A stretch of 64,000 bases of DNA from assembly GCF_902833055.1 (NCBI RefSeq), contig NZ_CADFEJ010000002.1, positions 558,001 through 622,000 of the forward strand. Reading direction: 5' to 3'. The translations under genes and the position numbers were made by a program. This DNA comes from Burkholderia territorii. GTDB lineage: Bacteria; Pseudomonadota; Gammaproteobacteria; Burkholderiales; Burkholderiaceae. Shown here in pieces: positions 1-9,142 of this stretch (position 1 is its first letter; every line of letters begins with the position of its first letter). A model generated the notes under the pieces. The model searched no databases, was not told the DNA's origin, and saw only the letters and a list, made by a program, of their open reading frames with translations.

Positions 1-126
1 CCGCTGGAAAAATGATAGGCACGACCGCGCGAAATGAGCTTGCGAAATAAATAACGAAGACCTACGTTATCGATGATATCCCGATCAAATCGATAATTTC
101 GGTTCGCAAAAGGCGCAGGTGACGCA

Positions 127-627
127 ATGAAATTAGATCGCGACAAGGCAGTGCCTGCCGACGCAGCGCCGGTGCTGGACCGCATCGATCGCGCGATCCT
201 GCGGCAGTTGCAGCAGGACGCGTCGATCTCGAACGTGCGCCTCGCCGCGAAGGTGAAGCTCAGCGCGCCGGCGTGCCTGCGGCGCGTCGAACGGTTGAAG
301 GAGACTGGACTGATTCGCGGCATCGTCGCGCTGCTCGACCCGAGGCCGCTCGGTGCCGGGATGCTGGTCGTGATCGGCTTCGTGCTCGATCGTTCGACGC
401 CGGAGGCGTTCGCCGAATTCGAGAAGGCCGCGCGGAAGGTGTCCGGGTGTGTCGAATGTCACGTGGTGACCGGCGAGTTCGACTACTTCATGCTGGTCCG
501 CACGCGCGACAACGAGAGCTTCAACCGCTTGCATGCGGAACAGCTGCTGTACCTGCCCGGCGTGCGGCAGGTGCGCTCGTTCATGGTGCTCAAGGAGATT
601 CTGTCGACGCATGCGCTGCCGGTGTAG
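127..627 (+). CDS. Lrp/AsnC family transcriptional regulator
   Basis: A 166-residue protein with the Lrp/AsnC architecture. A winged HTH covers about residues 18-65 (pattern DRAILRQLQQDASIS, then a recognition helix around SAPACLRRVERL). A RAM/AsnC ligand-binding half follows from about residue 70 to 158. Family members bind DNA as oligomers and respond to amino acids or related effectors. The chosen ATG lies about 8 bases after a purine-rich stretch containing AGGTGA. The next gene on the same strand is a pyruvate oxidase 284 bp downstream, so direct control of it is plausible but inferred. The effector cannot be read from the sequence. Confidence 0.93.
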   Translation: MKLDRDKAVPADAAPVLDRIDRAILRQLQQDASISNVRLAAKVKLSAPACLRRVERLKETGLIRGIVALLDPRPLGAGMLVVIGFVLDRSTPEAFAEFEKAARKVSGCVECHVVTGEFDYFMLVRTRDNESFNRLHAEQLLYLPGVRQVRSFMVLKEILSTHALPV

Positions 628-911
628 CGCATCGCAACGTCGCCGGGCGCGCCGGCTGCGTTGACGGCGTGCGGGGCGACTGAAGAAGCGCGCGCCACTC
701 CGCATGGCCGCGCGTCGTGAAGAAAGCGATCGAATGCCGCGCCCGGCGGCAGCCACGGTGCCGCGCCCGTCCGCCGCCGCCGCGTCGCCGCGCGTGACGC
801 TTGCGTCGTCACGACGCGGCGCGGCGGGATCGCGTATGCTCGTTCCGTCAGCGGCAACGGCGGCTGCCGTGGCCGGATCAATCGTGTGACGACCGATCAA
901 CGAGCGAGGGC

Positions 912-2636
912 ATGATGGCTAGACAGACGATGGCGGAATACCTGGCGAAGACGCTGGCGGCAGCGGGCATCGAGCGCATCTGGGGCGTGACGGGCGACAG
1001 TCTGAACGGGCTGTCGTTCAGCCTGAGCCAGATCGGCTCGATCCGCTGGATGCATACGCGGCACGAGGAGAGCGCGGCGTTCGCCGCCGGCGCGGATGCC
1101 GCATCGACCGGGCGGCTCGCGGTCTGCGCGGGCAGCTGCGGCCCCGGCAACCTGCACCTGATCAACGGCCTTTACGACTGTCACCGCAATCACCAGCCGG
1201 TGCTCGCGATCGCCGCGCACATTCCATCGACCGAGATCGGCCTCGGCTACTTCCAGGAAACCCACCCGCAGGAACTGTTTCGCGAGTGCAGTCACTTCGC
1301 GGAACTCGTGACGAACGCATCGCAGTTTCCGCGCGTGCTTGCGCGCGCGATGCGCACCGCGATCGAGGAACGCGGCGTCGCGGTGATCGTGCTGCCGGGC
1401 GACATCGCGCTCGGCGACGGCCCGGAGGAAGCACCCGCGTGGAGCGAATCGGCGCCGCCGTCGATCCTGCCGGCCGACGCCGATCTCGACCGGCTCGCGG
1501 CGCTGCTCAACGGCTCCGACGCGGTCACGCTGCTGTGCGGCAGCGGCACGCAGGGCGCGCACGACGAGGTGGTCGCGCTGGCCGACACGCTCGGCGCGCC
1601 GGTCGTGCATGCGCTGCGCGGCAAGCAGTTCGTCGAATGGGACAACCCGTTCGACGTCGGTATGACGGGTTTGATCGGCTTCAGCTCGGGCTATCACGCG
1701 ATGGAATCGTGCGACACGCTGCTGATGCTCGGCACGGACTTCCCGTACCGGCCGTTCTATCCGGCGCATGCGAAGATCGTGCAGATCGACTGGAAAGGCT
1801 CGCAGCTCGGCCATCGCGCGCCGCTCGCGCTCGGGCTTGTCGGCACCGTGAAGGAAACGATCGCGGCGCTGTTGCCGCGCCTCACGCGCAAGACCCAGCG
1901 GCGCTTCCTCGAGAACGCGCTGAAGCACTATGCGGCCGCGCGCAAGGGTCTCGACGATCTCGCGGTGGCCGAGCCGCCGGGGCGTGCGATTCATCCGCAA
2001 TATCTGACGAAGATCGTCGACGAAGTCGCGGCCGATGACGCGATCTTCACGGCCGACGTCGGCACGCCGACGCTGTGGGCCGCGCGCTACCTGACGATGA
2101 ACGGCAAGCGCCAGCTGCACGGCTCGTTCAACCATGGTTCGATGGCGAATGCGATGCCGCAGGCGCTCGGCGCGCAGGGTGCGCATCCGGGGCGGCAGGT
2201 CGTGTCGCTGTCGGGCGACGGCGGGCTGTCGATGCTGCTCGGCGATCTGCTGAGCGCGCGCCAGCTCAACCTGCCGATCAAGATCGTCGTCTACAACAAC
2301 AGCCTGCTCGGCTTCGTGTCGATGGAGCTGAAGGCGGCCGGCTACCTCGACACGAACGTCGATCTGAGCCCGACCGACTTCGCGGCGATCGCGAAGGGCG
2401 CGGGGATCTTCAGCGTGCGCGTCGAGCATTCGGAGAATGTCGAGCACGCGCTGCGCACTGCGTTCGCGCACGACGGGCCGGCGCTCGTCGACGTCGTCAC
2501 GTCGAAGTACGAGCTGGCGATGCCGCCGAAGATCGAGATCGCGCATGCGAAGGGCTTCAGCCTGTTCATGCTGCGCGCGATCCTGAGCGGGCGCGGCGAC
2601 GAGATCGTCGAGCTGGCGCGCACCAACCTGCGGTGA
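912..2636 (+). CDS. poxB: Pyruvate oxidase / pyruvate:quinone dehydrogenase, ThDP-dependent
   Basis: This 574-residue ThDP-dependent enzyme is close in length to E. coli PoxB (572). Known PoxB converts pyruvate to acetate and CO2 at the inner membrane face and passes electrons to ubiquinone. The N-terminal Pyr domain carries the ThDP-activating Glu in H51-E52-E53. The C-terminal PP domain has the metal/ThDP motif GDG (435-437) followed 24 residues later by NN (462-463). The start is ATG at 912 or the adjacent ATG at 915, both preceded by GAGCGAGGG. An upstream in-frame extension to about 801 has no ribosome site and a low-complexity Arg-rich translation, so I rejected it. Acetolactate synthase is less likely because the order and spacing fit PoxB. 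Confidence 0.88.
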   Translation: MMARQTMAEYLAKTLAAAGIERIWGVTGDSLNGLSFSLSQIGSIRWMHTRHEESAAFAAGADAASTGRLAVCAGSCGPGNLHLINGLYDCHRNHQPVLAIAAHIPSTEIGLGYFQETHPQELFRECSHFAELVTNASQFPRVLARAMRTAIEERGVAVIVLPGDIALGDGPEEAPAWSESAPPSILPADADLDRLAALLNGSDAVTLLCGSGTQGAHDEVVALADTLGAPVVHALRGKQFVEWDNPFDVGMTGLIGFSSGYHAMESCDTLLMLGTDFPYRPFYPAHAKIVQIDWKGSQLGHRAPLALGLVGTVKETIAALLPRLTRKTQRRFLENALKHYAAARKGLDDLAVAEPPGRAIHPQYLTKIVDEVAADDAIFTADVGTPTLWAARYLTMNGKRQLHGSFNHGSMANAMPQALGAQGAHPGRQVVSLSGDGGLSMLLGDLLSARQLNLPIKIVVYNNSLLGFVSMELKAAGYLDTNVDLSPTDFAAIAKGAGIFSVRVEHSENVEHALRTAFAHDGPALVDVVTSKYELAMPPKIEIAHAKGFSLFMLRAILSGRGDEIVELARTNLR

Positions 2637-2856
2637 CGCGTCCGGGCCGCGCGAACCGTCAGTGGTCCGACGCATCGCCCGGGCAGCCGTCCGTTCGCGC
2701 GCGGCTTCGACGAACAGCCGCGGTGCGGCGGGCGGATGCACGAGCCGCATCGGCCGCGCAATCAGGGACAATCTTCACGTCGCCTTAAGTTTGCATTTCC
2801 TAGAATCGATTGACCGCCGCGCGCGCGCGGCCGACCGATTGTTCAGGAGGATGCAC

Positions 2857-2946
2857 GTGAAAGAGTCCCGTGTCGTCGTGGCCCTGTTACAGGCGATCAT
2901 TGGCACGCCGAAGTTGAAGGTGCAACCGCGCAAGGTGGGCCGATGA
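2857..2946 (+). CDS. 29-codon leader ORF overlapping the methyltransferase start
   Basis: A short ORF begins at GTG 2857, six bases after an excellent AGGAGG (2845-2850), and its TGA overlaps the downstream ATG as ATGA. The peptide is basic (VKESRVVV at the start, PRKVGR at the end) and I recognise no family. The strong ribosome site serves this ORF, while the methyltransferase start at 2943 lacks a comparable one. Translational coupling is therefore the simplest reading. ATG 2851 is also in frame but sits directly against the ribosome site. The ORF may be a real small protein or only a coupling leader. Confidence 0.5.
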   Translation: MKESRVVVALLQAIIGTPKLKVQPRKVGR

Positions 2947-3533
2947 CCTGGCCGAATGCATTGCGTGTCTCGGCACTGTTCGTGCGCGAGTGGGTCGGCC
3001 GCCCGGCCGCCGTGGGCGCGTTGTGCCCGAGTTCGCGGCATCTGGCGCGCGAGATGGCCGGCGCGGTGCCGGATGGCGACGGGCTCGTCGTCGAACTCGG
3101 CGGCGGCACCGGCGCGATCACCGCCGCGTTGCTCGAGCGCGGCGTGGCGCCCGGGCGCCTCGTCGTGGTCGAGCGGTCGCCGGCGTTCGTGCAGCACCTG
3201 CGGCGCCGCTTTCCCGGTATCGCGATCGTGTCGGGCGACGCGCGACAGCTCGAACGGCTGCTGCCGCCCGACGCGGCGATCGATGCGATCGTGTCCTGCC
3301 TGCCGCTGCGCACGCTGCCGCGCGAGGACGTGACGGCGATCGTCGGGCAGTGCGAGCGCGTGCTGTCGGTCGACGGCGTGATGATCCAGTTCACCTACGA
3401 TTTGCGCGCGCCCGCGCGTCACCCGCTGCGCGATCCGGCATTTGTTGCCGATGCCAGCCGGATCGTGTGGGCAAATATTCCGCCTGCACGCATCGTCACG
3501 ATGCGCCGGGCCGCCATCGGACAGGTGGCGTGA
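2943..3533 (+). CDS. SAM-dependent methyltransferase, PmtA-like
   Basis: A 196-residue class I methyltransferase. The SAM-binding glycine loop ELGGGTG lies at residues 51-57. The preceding segment GALCPSSRHLAREM (25-38) is typical of the phosphatidylethanolamine N-methyltransferase (PmtA) type. Members methylate phosphatidylethanolamine toward phosphatidylcholine at the membrane. The acidic end of motif II (VVVERS) and a motif with SCLPL at about 120 also fit this group. The gene overlaps an upstream 29-codon ORF by four bases. Substrate assignment rests on family resemblance only. A general lipid or small-molecule methyltransferase remains possible. Confidence 0.72.
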   Translation: MTWPNALRVSALFVREWVGRPAAVGALCPSSRHLAREMAGAVPDGDGLVVELGGGTGAITAALLERGVAPGRLVVVERSPAFVQHLRRRFPGIAIVSGDARQLERLLPPDAAIDAIVSCLPLRTLPREDVTAIVGQCERVLSVDGVMIQFTYDLRAPARHPLRDPAFVADASRIVWANIPPARIVTMRRAAIGQVA

Positions 3534-3643
3534 TGCCCGCATCGTGCCGCGCTTTCTTTCATCGGCCCTGCGGATGCGGGCGGTCGCTACACGCGCACGA
3601 CCGGCGATGAATCATGTTGCGCCGCATCGTCGTGGCGCGAAAC

Positions 3644-3679
3644 AAAAAATCCGCCGGCAGGCTCGAGCCTGCGGGCGGG
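3644..3679 (-). terminator. Intrinsic terminator of the porin gene
   Basis: On the minus strand a GC-rich hairpin (arms CCGCCCGCAGGCT and AGCCTGCCGGCGG, with one mismatched triplet pair) is followed by ATTTTTTG. It lies 55 bases after the porin stop codon. It has the stem and T-run of a Rho-independent terminator. Confidence 0.85.
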
Positions 3680-3733
3680 CAAAGACACCACGGCAGATCC
3701 GCGCGGGTGTCGCGTGAAGACGGCGGAACCGCG

Positions 3734-4885
3734 TCAGAACTTGTGGCGCAGCGCGAGCCGCACGGCCACCTGGTTCGACGTGGAGGACGGCGCGTCGGTG
3801 CCGGGGATGAACGCCTGGTCGAGAATCGATCCGGTCTTGTCGCCGGCGATGTGCTGGTACGCGGCCTGCACGTACACGTCGGTCCGCTTCGACAGGTTGT
3901 AATCGGCCATCAGCCCGACCGAGTGGATCTTCGGCTTCGCGTCGCCGGTCGACGCATCGTATTTCTCGAGCGACAGCACGTACTGCGCACCGACCATGAA
4001 CGCCGGCGTGATCTGGTACGCGCCGTTCACTTCGAAATTCTGGTACTTGATCGCGCTGACCGTCGCACCCGGCGCGATGATCGCCCCCGGCGTGCCGAGG
4101 TAGCCGTTGCCGGTCGGGTTCTTGTAGTTCGAGTTCGTGTACGCGAAGCCGACCGTCGCCGGCCCGAACGTGTAGTTGATGCCCGCGCCGAACACGCGCA
4201 TGCGCTCGGCGATGTAGCTGGCGTCGTTCGCGGTGATCGCACCGGCCGAGCCGTCGCCGGGGTGGTTCGCCTGCAGGTACGCGGCGCCGATCAGCAGCCC
4301 GTTGTTCTGGTATTGCGCGCCGAAGCTGTATGCGCGATTGTCCGAGAAGCCGGTGCTGTTGCTGAAGCTGTATGCGCCGCCGAACTGGAAGCCGCCGAAG
4401 TTCGGGCTCGCGTACTTCACCGTGTTGTCGAGGCGGAACGAGTTGTCGGTGTTGTCGTTGTCGAACGGGTGCGCGAGCAGATAGCCGCCCCAGTTGCCGT
4501 TGGCGGTGGTCGGCGCGAGATAGTCGACGACGGAGTCGTACTGGCGACCGAAGGTCAGCGTGCCGTACTGCGCCTGGCTCAGGCCGACATACGCCTGGCG
4601 GCCGAACATGCGGCCGCCCTGGTTGAGCCGGCCGCTGTTGACGTCGAAGCCGTTCTCGAGCTGGAAGATCGCCTTCAGGCCGCCGCCGAGATCCTCGTTG
4701 CCCTTCAGGCCCCAGCGGCTGCCCTGCGCATAGCCGCTTGCCATCTCGTAGACGTGGCCGGTGCCGACGTTGTTCGTGTAGTTGAGGCCTTCGTCGATCA
4801 CGCCGTAGAGCGTGACGCTGCTTTGCGCGAAGGCGGGCGACGCGAAGGCTGCGGTGACGGCGAGCGCGGTCAGTTTCCTGTTCAT
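3734..4885 (-). CDS. Gram-negative porin (OmpC-like, trimeric beta-barrel)
   Basis: A 383-residue outer-membrane porin. A Sec signal peptide (residues 1-20, ending SPAFA) precedes a mature start of QSSVTLYGVID, the hallmark of beta-proteobacterial porins. The body has alternating amphipathic strands with loop motifs such as KGNEDLGGGLKAIFQLENGF. The C-terminus ends in Phe (LALRHKF), the outer-membrane assembly signal. It allows passive diffusion of small hydrophilic solutes. It is divergent from the quaternary-amine ABC importer across a 566-bp gap, so joint uptake is plausible but not shown. An intrinsic terminator follows. Confidence 0.95.
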   Translation of the reverse strand: MNRKLTALAVTAAFASPAFAQSSVTLYGVIDEGLNYTNNVGTGHVYEMASGYAQGSRWGLKGNEDLGGGLKAIFQLENGFDVNSGRLNQGGRMFGRQAYVGLSQAQYGTLTFGRQYDSVVDYLAPTTANGNWGGYLLAHPFDNDNTDNSFRLDNTVKYASPNFGGFQFGGAYSFSNSTGFSDNRAYSFGAQYQNNGLLIGAAYLQANHPGDGSAGAITANDASYIAERMRVFGAGINYTFGPATVGFAYTNSNYKNPTGNGYLGTPGAIIAPGATVSAIKYQNFEVNGAYQITPAFMVGAQYVLSLEKYDASTGDAKPKIHSVGLMADYNLSKRTDVYVQAAYQHIAGDKTGSILDQAFIPGTDAPSSTSNQVAVRLALRHKF

Positions 4886-5075
4886 TGAGATCTCCGGGTA
4901 TCCAGCTTGTATCGGTTGTCGTGAGCGCGTCCGGTGAGGCGCGTCCCGTCATCCTGGGCGAAGCGGCGCGGCGCGCGCGACGGCGGTCCGCGCGAGCGCG
5001 GCGGCGTGCAGGCGGGCGGCGTCCGGTCCGGTCTCCTCCGATGACTCCGCGCATTGTTCCGAAGCCGAAACGGAA

Positions 5076-5098
5076 CCGGAAGCGAGTAATTTCGATGG
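5076..5098 (+). repeat. Copy A of a ~20-bp CGAGTAATTYCGATGG motif
   Basis: The core reads GGAAGCGAGTAATTTCGATGG. It is nearly identical to the sequence at 22143-22163 and is the inverse of 5314-5332. It lies in the 566-bp porin/ABC-importer intergenic region, which otherwise shows no supported gene. It may be a regulator site or a dispersed repeat. Confidence 0.55.
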
Positions 5099-5313
5099 AT
5101 GGAATCGGGTTCGCCGATGGGGCGACGACCGGCTTCGTCTTGCCGGAACGAGGCGTTGCCGCCGCGCGCCGACGCCGGTCGGGCAACGGCCGGGCGCGGC
5201 AGGCGCGAGGTGTCCGGGCGGGCGCGGCAGCGGCCTCGGAGAACCGGCCGGGAGGCCCGTCCGGCGGCCCTGACGCGGCAGCCGGCGATCGATTGGCGCG
5301 GCCGATTGCAATG

Positions 5314-5332
5314 ATCGGAATTACTCGTTTCC
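5314..5332 (-). repeat. Copy B (inverted) of the CGAGTAATTYCGAT motif
   Basis: On the minus strand this reads GGAAACGAGTAATTCCGAT. It forms an inverted pair with copy A about 220 bp upstream, and it lies 120 bp before the substrate-binding-protein start at 5452. The spacing suggests a regulatory role for the importer genes, but no regulator is identified. Confidence 0.5.
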
Positions 5333-5451
5333 CTAAACATATCGGCGGCTCGACCATGCAGGCTGACCGGACGTGGACGGATACGCGATTCGCCGGTCGC
5401 CGCGCATGCCGCGACGCACAAACAACAGATTCGATTTGGAGACGACCCACC

Positions 5452-6489
5452 ATGCAGATTCGACGACTGAGCACGGCGCTTCTTGCCGCCGCGACGATCC
5501 TGTCCGCGCCCGCGGCCCACGCGGCCGGCGGCGCGTGCGCCGACGGCAAGACGGTCCATTTCGCGGGCATCACGTGGGAAAGCGGATCGTTCGCGACCGA
5601 GGTGCTGCGGCAGATCATGGAGAAGGGCTACGGCTGCAAGACCGACGTCGTGCCGGGCAGCACGGCCGCGACGGAAACGGCGCTCGCGCGCAACGATCTG
5701 CAGATCTGGGCCGAGCAGTGGACGGGCCGCAGCGAGATCACCGCGAAGGCCGTCGCATCGGGCGCCGTGAAGCTGATCGGCGACACGCTGCCGGGCGGCA
5801 CGACGGAAGGCTGGTTCGTGCCCGAATACGTGGTGAAGGGCGACCCGGCGCGCAACATCAAGCCGGTCGCGCCCGGGCTCGCGTCGGTCGACGATCTGCC
5901 GAAGTTCAAGCAGGTGTTTGCCGACGAGGAGGAGCCGGACAAGGGCCGCTTCCTGAACTGCCCGACGGGTTGGGATTGCGAGCGCGTGAACACGCGTCTG
6001 CTGAAGGTGCTGAAGCTCGACCAGTCGTACACGAATTTCCATCCGGGCACGGGCGCGGCGCTCGATGCGGCGATCGCGTCCGCATACCAGCGCGGTGCGC
6101 CGATCGTGTTCTATTACTGGGGCCCCGCCGCGCTGATGGCGAAATACAAGTTCGCGGCGCTGAAGATGCCGGCCTATAACGAAGCATGCTGGAAGACGCT
6201 GCGCGACGAGAGCAGCACGCACCAGTGCGCGTCGTCGTACATGGTGTCGCGGCTGACCGTCGGCGTGTCGAAGCCGTTCGCCGACGCGAACCCCGATCTC
6301 GTCGGCGTATTCGGCAAGGTGCGCTTCCCGATGGATTTCCTGAACCAGACGATCCTCGAGATGACCACGAAGAAGATCGACGGCGCGGCGATGGCCACGC
6401 AGTTCCTGAAGACGCGCCCGGACATGTGGAAGCAGTGGGTGCCGGCCGACGTCGCGCAGAAGATCGCCGGCAGCCTGAAGGGCGCGTAA
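5452..6489 (+). CDS. Glycine betaine/choline-type ABC transporter substrate-binding protein (OpuAC/ProX-like)
   Basis: A 345-residue periplasmic binding protein. The signal peptide runs over residues 1-24 (SAPAAHA). The mature part shows OpuAC features: HFAGITWESGSF near the start, then YGCKTDVVPGS and an aromatic-rich IWAEQW segment that would help form a cation-binding cage. ATG 5452 was chosen because it places the signal peptide at the N-terminus. The reading frame is open far upstream, but that part is Arg-rich and lacks protein-like features. A permease and an ATPase follow in order, making a complete importer for quaternary amines. The exact ligand (betaine, choline, carnitine, proline betaine) cannot be decided. 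Confidence 0.88.
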   Translation: MQIRRLSTALLAAATILSAPAAHAAGGACADGKTVHFAGITWESGSFATEVLRQIMEKGYGCKTDVVPGSTAATETALARNDLQIWAEQWTGRSEITAKAVASGAVKLIGDTLPGGTTEGWFVPEYVVKGDPARNIKPVAPGLASVDDLPKFKQVFADEEEPDKGRFLNCPTGWDCERVNTRLLKVLKLDQSYTNFHPGTGAALDAAIASAYQRGAPIVFYYWGPAALMAKYKFAALKMPAYNEACWKTLRDESSTHQCASSYMVSRLTVGVSKPFADANPDLVGVFGKVRFPMDFLNQTILEMTTKKIDGAAMATQFLKTRPDMWKQWVPADVAQKIAGSLKGA

Positions 6490-6559
6490 CCAGCGCGCGT
6501 CGGCGGGCCCGCGCCCGCCGGCGCCGTCACGCGCCTTCGCGGCGCGACGGAGAATCATC

Positions 6560-7525
6560 ATGAACGGCTTCTTCCTGCACCTGTCGATCGCCGACTGGGT
6601 CAACGGCGCGCTCGAGACGTTCGTCGCGCAATACGGCGACAGCTTCCATCACTTCAGCGCGCTGCTGTTGCGCTACCTGCTCGTGCCGCTCGAAGGCGCG
6701 CTGCGCGTGGCACCGCCGTGGCTCGTGCTGCTCGTGGTCGGCGCGATCGCGTGGAACGCGACGCGCCGCATCGGCCTCGGCGCGCTCTTCATGCTGCTGC
6801 TCTACGCGATCGGCTGCTTCGGCCTGTGGGACAAGCTGATGCAGACGCTCGCGCTGATGCTCGTCGCGACGGTGCTGTCGGTCGCGATCGGCGTGCCGAT
6901 CGGCATTCTCGCGTCGCGCAGCCCGTGGCTGCGCCGGCTGCTGCTGCCCGTGCTCGACGTGATGCAGACACTGCCGAGCTTCGTCTACCTGATTCCGGTG
7001 CTCATGCTGTTCGGTCTCGGCAAGGTGCCGGCCATCCTGGCGACGATCATCTATGCATTGCCGCCGCTGATCCGGCTCACCGACCTCGGCATCCGCCAGG
7101 TCGACCCGGACGTGACCGAGGCCGCGCGCGCGTTCGGCACGACACGCTGGCAGCTGCTCGTGAACGTGCAGTTGCCGCTTGCGCGGCCGAGCATCATGGC
7201 CGGCATCAACCAGACCACGATGATGGCGCTGTCGATGGTCGTGATCGCATCGATGATCGGCTCGCGCGGCCTCGGCGAGGACGTGCTTGCCGGCATCCAG
7301 ACGCTCGACGTCGGCAAGGGCACGCAGGCCGGCATCGCGATCGTGATCCTCGCGATCGTGATCGACCGCATCAGCCAGGGCTTCGGCCAGGAACGGCGCG
7401 CGCGCCGGCGGCTTGCGCAGCAGCGTCGCCAGAAAGGCGCGTCGCGCGTGCCTTACCGGCTGCCGCGCAAGGCGGCGCCGTCGGGCACCGATTCGAACCA
7501 GCCGGCGCAATCGTCGCGCGCATAG
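6560..7525 (+). CDS. Glycine betaine/proline-type ABC transporter permease (ProW-like)
   Basis: A 321-residue integral membrane protein with BPD_transp_1 features. An N-terminal amphipathic segment precedes multiple hydrophobic helices. The cytoplasmic EAA loop is visible as [14 protein letters not shown], followed by a conserved QLPLARPSI. It forms the membrane channel that couples to the ATPase encoded next. It lies 70 bp after the binding-protein gene and 14 bp before the ATPase gene. The C-terminal ~50 residues are basic and Gln-rich ([14 protein letters not shown]), probably a cytosolic tail. The start has a GACGGAG-type ribosome site. Confidence 0.92.
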   Translation: MNGFFLHLSIADWVNGALETFVAQYGDSFHHFSALLLRYLLVPLEGALRVAPPWLVLLVVGAIAWNATRRIGLGALFMLLLYAIGCFGLWDKLMQTLALMLVATVLSVAIGVPIGILASRSPWLRRLLLPVLDVMQTLPSFVYLIPVLMLFGLGKVPAILATIIYALPPLIRLTDLGIRQVDPDVTEAARAFGTTRWQLLVNVQLPLARPSIMAGINQTTMMALSMVVIASMIGSRGLGEDVLAGIQTLDVGKGTQAGIAIVILAIVIDRISQGFGQERRARRRLAQQRRQKGASRVPYRLPRKAAPSGTDSNQPAQSSRA

Positions 7526-7539
7526 CCACGGAGGCACAC

Positions 7540-8361
7540 ATGGCGACCATCGAAGTCAAACACGTGTACAAGCTGTTCGGGCCGGAGGCGGCGCATCCGC
7601 GCGTGCTCGACCTGTTGCGCGCGGGCCGGCGCAAGGCCGACGTGCTGTCGGAAACGGGCTGCAACGTCGGACTCAACGACGTGAGCCTCGACATCGCGTC
7701 GGGTGAGATCTTCGTGATCATGGGGCTGTCGGGCTCGGGGAAATCGACGCTCGTGCGGCATTTCAACCGGCTGATCGAGCCGACGGCCGGCGAAATCGTG
7801 ATCGACGGCAACGACGTGATCAAGCTCGATCCGCACGGGCTGCGCGAGCTGCGCCGCTACAAGGTCAGCATGGTGTTCCAGAACTTCGGACTGCTGCCGC
7901 ACCAGACCGTGCTCGATAATGCCGCGTATGCGCTGCGCACGCGCGGCGAGAGCCGGCACGACGCGGCGCAAGCCGCGCGCAACTGGCTCGCGAAGGTCGG
8001 GCTCGACGGATACGCCGAGCATTACCCGGATGAACTGTCGGGCGGGATGCGGCAGCGGGTCGGCCTCGCGCGCGCGCTGGCGGCCGATACCGACGTGCTG
8101 CTGATGGACGAGGCATTTTCCGCGCTCGATCCGCTGATCCGCACCGAGATGCAGGATCAACTGCTCGAGCTGCAGGCGACGCTGTCGAAGACGATCGTCT
8201 TCATCACGCACGATCTCGACGAGGCATTGCGCATCGGCGACCGGATCGCGATCCTGCGCGACGGCACGCTCGTGCAGGTCGGTACACCCGACGACATCCT
8301 GTCGCGTCCGGCGGACGATTATGTACGGCGGTTCGTCGAGAAGCGCACGAGTGTGAGCTGA
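7540..8361 (+). CDS. Quaternary-amine ABC transporter ATP-binding protein (ProV-like, without CBS domains)
   Basis: A 273-residue ATPase. The Walker A motif is GLSGSGKST (62-70). The signature is LSGGMRQRV, Walker B is [13 protein letters not shown] and the switch His lies in FITHDLDEA. The N-terminal insert with KLFGPEA and a Leu/Gly/Lys-rich stretch ending SETG is specific to the ProV/OpuAA subfamily. Classic ProV carries C-terminal CBS domains that sense ionic strength. This protein ends shortly after the ATPase core (VEKRTSVS), so it lacks them. That argues for a nutrient importer rather than an osmoregulated one, an inference from domain content. A strong terminator follows. Confidence 0.92.
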   Translation: MATIEVKHVYKLFGPEAAHPRVLDLLRAGRRKADVLSETGCNVGLNDVSLDIASGEIFVIMGLSGSGKSTLVRHFNRLIEPTAGEIVIDGNDVIKLDPHGLRELRRYKVSMVFQNFGLLPHQTVLDNAAYALRTRGESRHDAAQAARNWLAKVGLDGYAEHYPDELSGGMRQRVGLARALAADTDVLLMDEAFSALDPLIRTEMQDQLLELQATLSKTIVFITHDLDEALRIGDRIAILRDGTLVQVGTPDDILSRPADDYVRRFVEKRTSVS

Positions 8362-8384
8362 GCCGGAGTCGAACGTGCATGCAG

Positions 8385-8419
8385 AACGGCGTATCGCGAC
8401 GAGCGGTGCGCCGTTTTTT
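8385..8419 (+). terminator. Intrinsic terminator after the ABC importer operon
   Basis: AACGGCG at 8385-8391 pairs with CGCCGTT at 8409-8415 and is followed by an unbroken T-run through 8419. It sits between the ATPase stop and the convergent methyltransferase gene, and would end the importer transcript. Confidence 0.85.
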
Positions 8420-8445
8420 GTTGGGATCCCGTGCCGGCGCGATGC

Positions 8446-9033
8446 CTACTTCGTGCCGAGCACGCAAGCGAGCGGATGCGACGGCACGCCGTTGCGATGC
8501 ACGGCGACCGAGCCGAAACCGGCATCGGTCATCAGACGCGCCAGCTTCTCGGGCCGGAATGCGTCGTAGGGCGCCCGTTCGAGGTCGCGAACGGTGATCG
8601 CGACGATACCGCCTGGCCTGACGACGCGGTGCAATTCGCGCAGGCCGCGCGTTGGCGCGGGCCAGAAGTAGATGCAGTTGATCGAGAACGCCTTGTCGAA
8701 CGCTTCGTCGTCGAACGGAAGTGCATCGACGGAACCGAGCGCCAGCCGTACGCGGCCCTGTTCGATGGCCGTGCGGTTCAGGTGTTTCGCGGCGGCGAGC
8801 ATCGTCAGAGAGTGATCGACGCCGGCGAGGCTCGCCGACGTTGTTGCGCCCACGGCGAGCCGGATCGCGTCGCCGGGGCCGAACCCGACTTCGAGTGCAT
8901 GGTCGCCGTCGTCGATGGCCAGCAGCGACAGCGTCCACGTGTTGTCCGGCCGGTTGTGCCGGCGCATGATGCGGCCGACGATCCGGCCGATCACGCCGCG
9001 CGGCAAGCCGGCTTGCCCGAGATGAGTCGTCAT
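8446..9033 (-). CDS. Class I SAM-dependent methyltransferase (UbiE/Methyltransf_11-like)
   Basis: A 195-residue methyltransferase. The SAM loop is EVGFGPGDA (48-56), motif II ends in GVDHS, and motif III occurs around FSINCIYFW. A GGIVAITV strand follows, the usual Methyltransf_11 order. The start at 9033 is preceded by CGGAGGG at eight bases. A longer upstream frame is Arg-rich and lacks a ribosome site. It is the last gene on the minus strand after the GMC oxidoreductase, with a gap of 109 bp, so it may be transcribed separately. The substrate is unknown. Confidence 0.85.
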   Translation of the reverse strand: MTTHLGQAGLPRGVIGRIVGRIMRRHNRPDNTWTLSLLAIDDGDHALEVGFGPGDAIRLAVGATTSASLAGVDHSLTMLAAAKHLNRTAIEQGRVRLALGSVDALPFDDEAFDKAFSINCIYFWPAPTRGLRELHRVVRPGGIVAITVRDLERAPYDAFRPEKLARLMTDAGFGSVAVHRNGVPSHPLACVLGTK

Positions 9034-9142
9034 GGTGTTTGCCCTCCGGTTCGACGGCGAGCAAGCGGTGTGCCGCCGCCGGGACGTTCGGGCAACACGT
9101 GCAAGGCTGCTGGCCGCGCGGCCACGCAGCGTGACCGTTGCG

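Noticed and set aside
801..911. Upstream in-frame extension of the pyruvate oxidase
   Set aside because: Low-complexity Arg-rich translation without a ribosome site, while GAGCGAGGG precedes ATG 912.
4885..5451. Long upstream reading frame continuous with the ABC binding protein
   Set aside because: The signal peptide begins at 5452. Upstream codons give Arg/Ala-rich noise, as high-GC sequence often does.
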